This document shows, in pieces, positions 61,781-64,000 of a DNA stretch of 64,000 nucleotides. Positions within the stretch are counted from its first letter, which is position 1; every line of letters starts with the position of its first letter. The notes beneath the pieces were generated by a model. The model was not told the origin of the DNA. It made no database searches and saw nothing but the letters and a program-made list of their open reading frames with translations. The translations under genes and the position numbers were made by a program. This DNA is from Fictibacillus nanhaiensis (GTDB lineage: Bacteria > Bacillota > Bacilli > Bacillales > Fictibacillaceae): contig NZ_JAMBOD010000004.1 in the NCBI RefSeq assembly GCF_023715445.1, positions 223,883 through 287,882 on the forward strand, read 5' to 3'.

Positions 61781-63439
61781 TTAAACTACATAATTAATCC
61801 GGATAATTGGTTTAAATCCCATTAATCTCACTTCTTTTTTCCAGTAGTCCAATTTATTTTTTAAAATTATCATATCAATCTTATTCAAATCTGGTTTATT
61901 ACCATCTAGAGGAAGCTTGGTTCTTCTATCAAGAATAAGCCATATTCCAGCATTATTAATCTCCATTGGATTTTCTGAAAGTCGGTGCTTATAAATTCTA
62001 AGAGTTTGTAGAGACTGATCTATAACATAGCTAAGTTTCCCCGAAGAATTACCGATTTTGACTGCATACATTGTGCCATCCTTATATAGGTCCATTTCTT
62101 CAACCTTAGCACTACCAACTTTGGTAAGTTCTCTGTCACAATTAACAAACTGATATTTTTCTTGTAAATTTGTATTATAATATTTTTCAGTGTAGTATCT
62201 TTTTTTAAGTTTTTCTTTTATCTGGTCTTCGCTTAAACCTTCGAATTCTTCTTCGTTCTTTTCTAATTCAAATTTTTTATTAAGAAATTCTTGATGCTCG
62301 GTATTCTTGTAGTCATATTCTGGTTCGTAAATAGACTCTATCTCTTTGATAGAGTCAGCCAAGTAGTTTAAATAATCATCATTATATTTGTACCACTCCC
62401 CTTTTGATAAAATGCACCTTTCTTCGTCAACAACATAGTCTATTAAGGATTTAATTGTATCTGTTCTTACTGGATTTCCATTGTTATAGCTTACAACTTT
62501 AATATTTAAAATATTTTCTTTTAAATCAAAGTTATTTTCAGTTGCAAATTTATGAAGTTCATCCTTAGTAAGCTCATCAATTTGCTTATTATGTGTTTTA
62601 AAAAAAATCCTGAAAGTATTATCGTTATGATTGAATACTTCGTTCGCACCTACAATATCAATTTCCGAGAAATTGATATTAAAGGTATTGTCTTTAATTT
62701 CATCTAATAATTTTTTATCTAGCATATCAATTAAATCATCATCATTTATTTTACTGAAAACTGGAATTTTAACCTTATCCTCATGGTTTAAAAGGACGTA
62801 ATTAATATGCAAAATTAATTCTACTATATTGTTAAGAGAATCTTCTTGAATAGAAAACTTCAAAGAATTTCCTATTTCAATTCCTTCCTTAAACGTTTTA
62901 AAATCCTCTTTTATATTTAACTTTGCTTTAATTTTAGTAAAAGATTCTCCACTATCAAACTCAAAATTATTGTAATTAATATAAGTATTTATTGATTTGT
63001 TTTTTTGAGAATTAGGTGTAGTTAATGCCGTAGTTTTTACTTCCTTGTAATCTAATTTTCTAGCAAAATTAAAAGCAAAATTCCTATCGCAATATTTATC
63101 AACTACAAAATAAGAGAAACCAAAAGTAACCCCATAAAGTTGATCTTCATGTTTAATTACCACAATTGCTTTAGGATTAGGTAAGCTAGTTTTAATTTCT
63201 TCTTGAAACTCATTTAATAACCAGTTCCAAGTTACTTTTTTTTCTTCTGATGGTGCTGATATATATAGTGTAAGGTGGAATTCTGTTTGAAGCACTTCTG
63301 ATGAAACTTGAGTGGTCACAACTTTGGGGATATCCTTTTTTATCACTAAAGTTTTCTTTTCTACTAGCTTTTCAGATATTGTATTCAAAAAGTCTTGTTT
63401 TTTACCTTCAGCTATTTTGTAAATGTTGACTCTTCCCAT
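61781..63439 (-). CDS. DUF6119 / TIGR04141-type sporadically distributed protein
   Basis: 552 residues. The N-terminal layout matches the TIGR04141 family: VNIYKIAEGKKQDFLNTI start, AIVVIKHEDQLYGVTFGFSY (about 113-132), RNFAFNFARKLDYKEV and DSGESFTKIKAKLNIKEDF. A late segment (about 445-475: DLYKDGTMYAVKIGNSSGKL) resembles the conserved D...K stretch of this family, a possible nuclease-type core. Such genes occur sporadically and often next to restriction or defence genes. ATG 63439 has AAGGGGG. First gene of a two-gene AT-rich operon. Function unproven. Confidence 0.72.
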   Translation of the reverse strand: MGRVNIYKIAEGKKQDFLNTISEKLVEKKTLVIKKDIPKVVTTQVSSEVLQTEFHLTLYISAPSEEKKVTWNWLLNEFQEEIKTSLPNPKAIVVIKHEDQLYGVTFGFSYFVVDKYCDRNFAFNFARKLDYKEVKTTALTTPNSQKNKSINTYINYNNFEFDSGESFTKIKAKLNIKEDFKTFKEGIEIGNSLKFSIQEDSLNNIVELILHINYVLLNHEDKVKIPVFSKINDDDLIDMLDKKLLDEIKDNTFNINFSEIDIVGANEVFNHNDNTFRIFFKTHNKQIDELTKDELHKFATENNFDLKENILNIKVVSYNNGNPVRTDTIKSLIDYVVDEERCILSKGEWYKYNDDYLNYLADSIKEIESIYEPEYDYKNTEHQEFLNKKFELEKNEEEFEGLSEDQIKEKLKKRYYTEKYYNTNLQEKYQFVNCDRELTKVGSAKVEEMDLYKDGTMYAVKIGNSSGKLSYVIDQSLQTLRIYKHRLSENPMEINNAGIWLILDRRTKLPLDGNKPDLNKIDMIILKNKLDYWKKEVRLMGFKPIIRINYVV

Positions 63440-63584
63440 TATAATTCCGCCCCCTTATCTTCTCTTACTCCAAAAAATTCAATAAGCATCAGGAATATTA
63501 TAACAAATTCAAACAATAAATACATAAATATACATATAAAGAAAATAAAGTAATTTAATATAGTGTATCTAATACACTCACAGT
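63440..63584. other. AT-rich gap upstream of the DUF6119 gene
   Basis: Probably contains the promoter of the two-gene unit; no box pair stands out clearly. No gene. Confidence 0.3.
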
Positions 63585-63779
63585 GCTCATTACTTATTTC
63601 AAGTTATTGCACGGCGTTACGAAAAAGAATCAATTATTCTTACATCCAATAAATCATTTGGAGAACGGGGAGATATTATCGGAGATCCAATTATAGCAAC
63701 TGCCATGTTAGATCGACTTTTACATCATTCACGCATATTCAACTTAAACGGAGAAAGTTATCTAATGAAAGAAAAGTAG
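63585..63779 (+). pseudogene. istB: IstB-type helper ATPase, 3' fragment (IS21 family)
   Basis: About 62 codons without a start: LFQVIARRYEKESIILTSN, then KSFGERGDIIGDPIIATAM, LDRLLHHSRIFNLNGESYL and a stop at TAG 63777-63779. This is the C-terminus of IS21-family IstB (sensor region and end). The 5' three quarters and istA are missing, so the element is truncated on its left side. Confidence 0.88.
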
Positions 63780-63960
63780 TTACAGAAAGAAAAACAGAAA
63801 GGTTCGTTAGAACTCCTTCTGGGGATTTTTAAACCGGACATTTTTTTGAAGTTATAATCGGCCTTGACACACCTGAAAACAACGGTGGTAAAATCCCTAA
63901 TAACAACGGTGTGAAATTCCCCAATAATAACGGATAATTATCTCAAAAACAACTTGGAGT
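63780..63960 (+). mobile_element. Right end of the truncated IS21-family element with terminal repeats
   Basis: Three copies of a 24-bp unit (AACAACGGTG...CCCTAAT type) start at 63878, 63902 and 63926, followed by unique sequence. Repeated blocks near the ends are the transposase-binding sites of IS21-family elements. They read as an eight-residue repeat in one frame, but there is no start codon and an in-frame stop lies upstream, so they are taken as DNA sites. Confidence 0.65.
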
Positions 63961-64000
63961 GTAGACAGATAATGATCAAGGATGGGGAATTTTTTATGAT

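Noticed and set aside
63833..63937. Octapeptide-repeat protein (NNNG-type repeats)
   Set aside because: No start codon and an in-frame stop just upstream; position after istB fits IS21 terminal repeats better.
63996..64000. Start of a new gene at the right edge (ATG after GATGGGGA)
   Set aside because: Only two codons are visible, and the sequence resembles further IS21-end repeat (GGGGAATTTT).

Overview
The window looks like a chromosome segment of an endospore-forming Bacillaceae bacterium (a Fictibacillus/Bacillus-like Firmicute; genus is an inference). Supporting signs are AGGAGG-type ribosome sites, frequent TTG/GTG starts, SAM-I (S-box) and TPP riboswitches, a ComK homologue, a bacterial nitric oxide synthase, DUF3231, a YhjB/YhjC-like symporter pair and a sonorensin/heterocycloanthracin-type thiazole peptide cluster. 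No rRNA, tRNA or CRISPR array was seen.

Layout. 1-11 kb: housekeeping and stress genes (partial SET-domain protein, AraC/GyrI regulator, GDSL lipase, two Nudix hydrolases, two GNATs, nos, a GltT-type symporter, a heme-oxygenase-like monooxygenase) plus two very small genes. 11-19 kb: metQ behind two tandem promoter-S-box-terminator modules, divergent from an acyl-CoA operon (thiolase, AMP-forming ligase, tiny accessory protein, SSS symporter, acyl-CoA dehydrogenase) that has its own variant S-box. 19-28 kb: comK, an AbrB-like protein, a dispersed repeat, VTT and BCCT membrane proteins, an AadA-like nucleotidyltransferase, an SRPBCC-ArsR pair, DUF3231, and TPP riboswitch-thiC.

28-60 kb is the most unusual part. 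A block of genes all on the minus strand (SRPBCC, DinB, flavin reductase, MFS, SSS symporter) occurs as three collinear partial copies. Copy A (28.4-45.0 kb) is decayed and carries two inserted cassettes: the sonorensin-like thiazole peptide cluster (29.5-35.5 kb) and a complete malonate decarboxylase operon with a divergent MatC-type transporter (36.1-44.9 kb). The second cassette is flanked by GTACT, like a target duplication. Copy B (45.0-54.8 kb) is largely intact but has an IS91-like element with a nonsense codon at the DinB/flavin reductase junction. Copy C (60.3-60.8 kb) is a remnant in which that junction is empty. Downstream of copy B lie DUF3311, LeuD, a frameshifted LeuC, a CaiB-type CoA-transferase, a GntR regulator and an HMG-CoA-lyase-family enzyme. 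Together these look like a catabolic unit for a C5-type dicarboxylate (inference).

61-64 kb: a visibly AT-rich two-gene unit, a DUF6119/TIGR04141-type protein with a possible PD-(D/E)XK nuclease, bordered by an IS21-family remnant. It is a candidate defence module. Several genes are broken (leuC, one SRPBCC, two DinB copies, the IS91 transposase, istB), so this end of the chromosome appears to be in active turnover.
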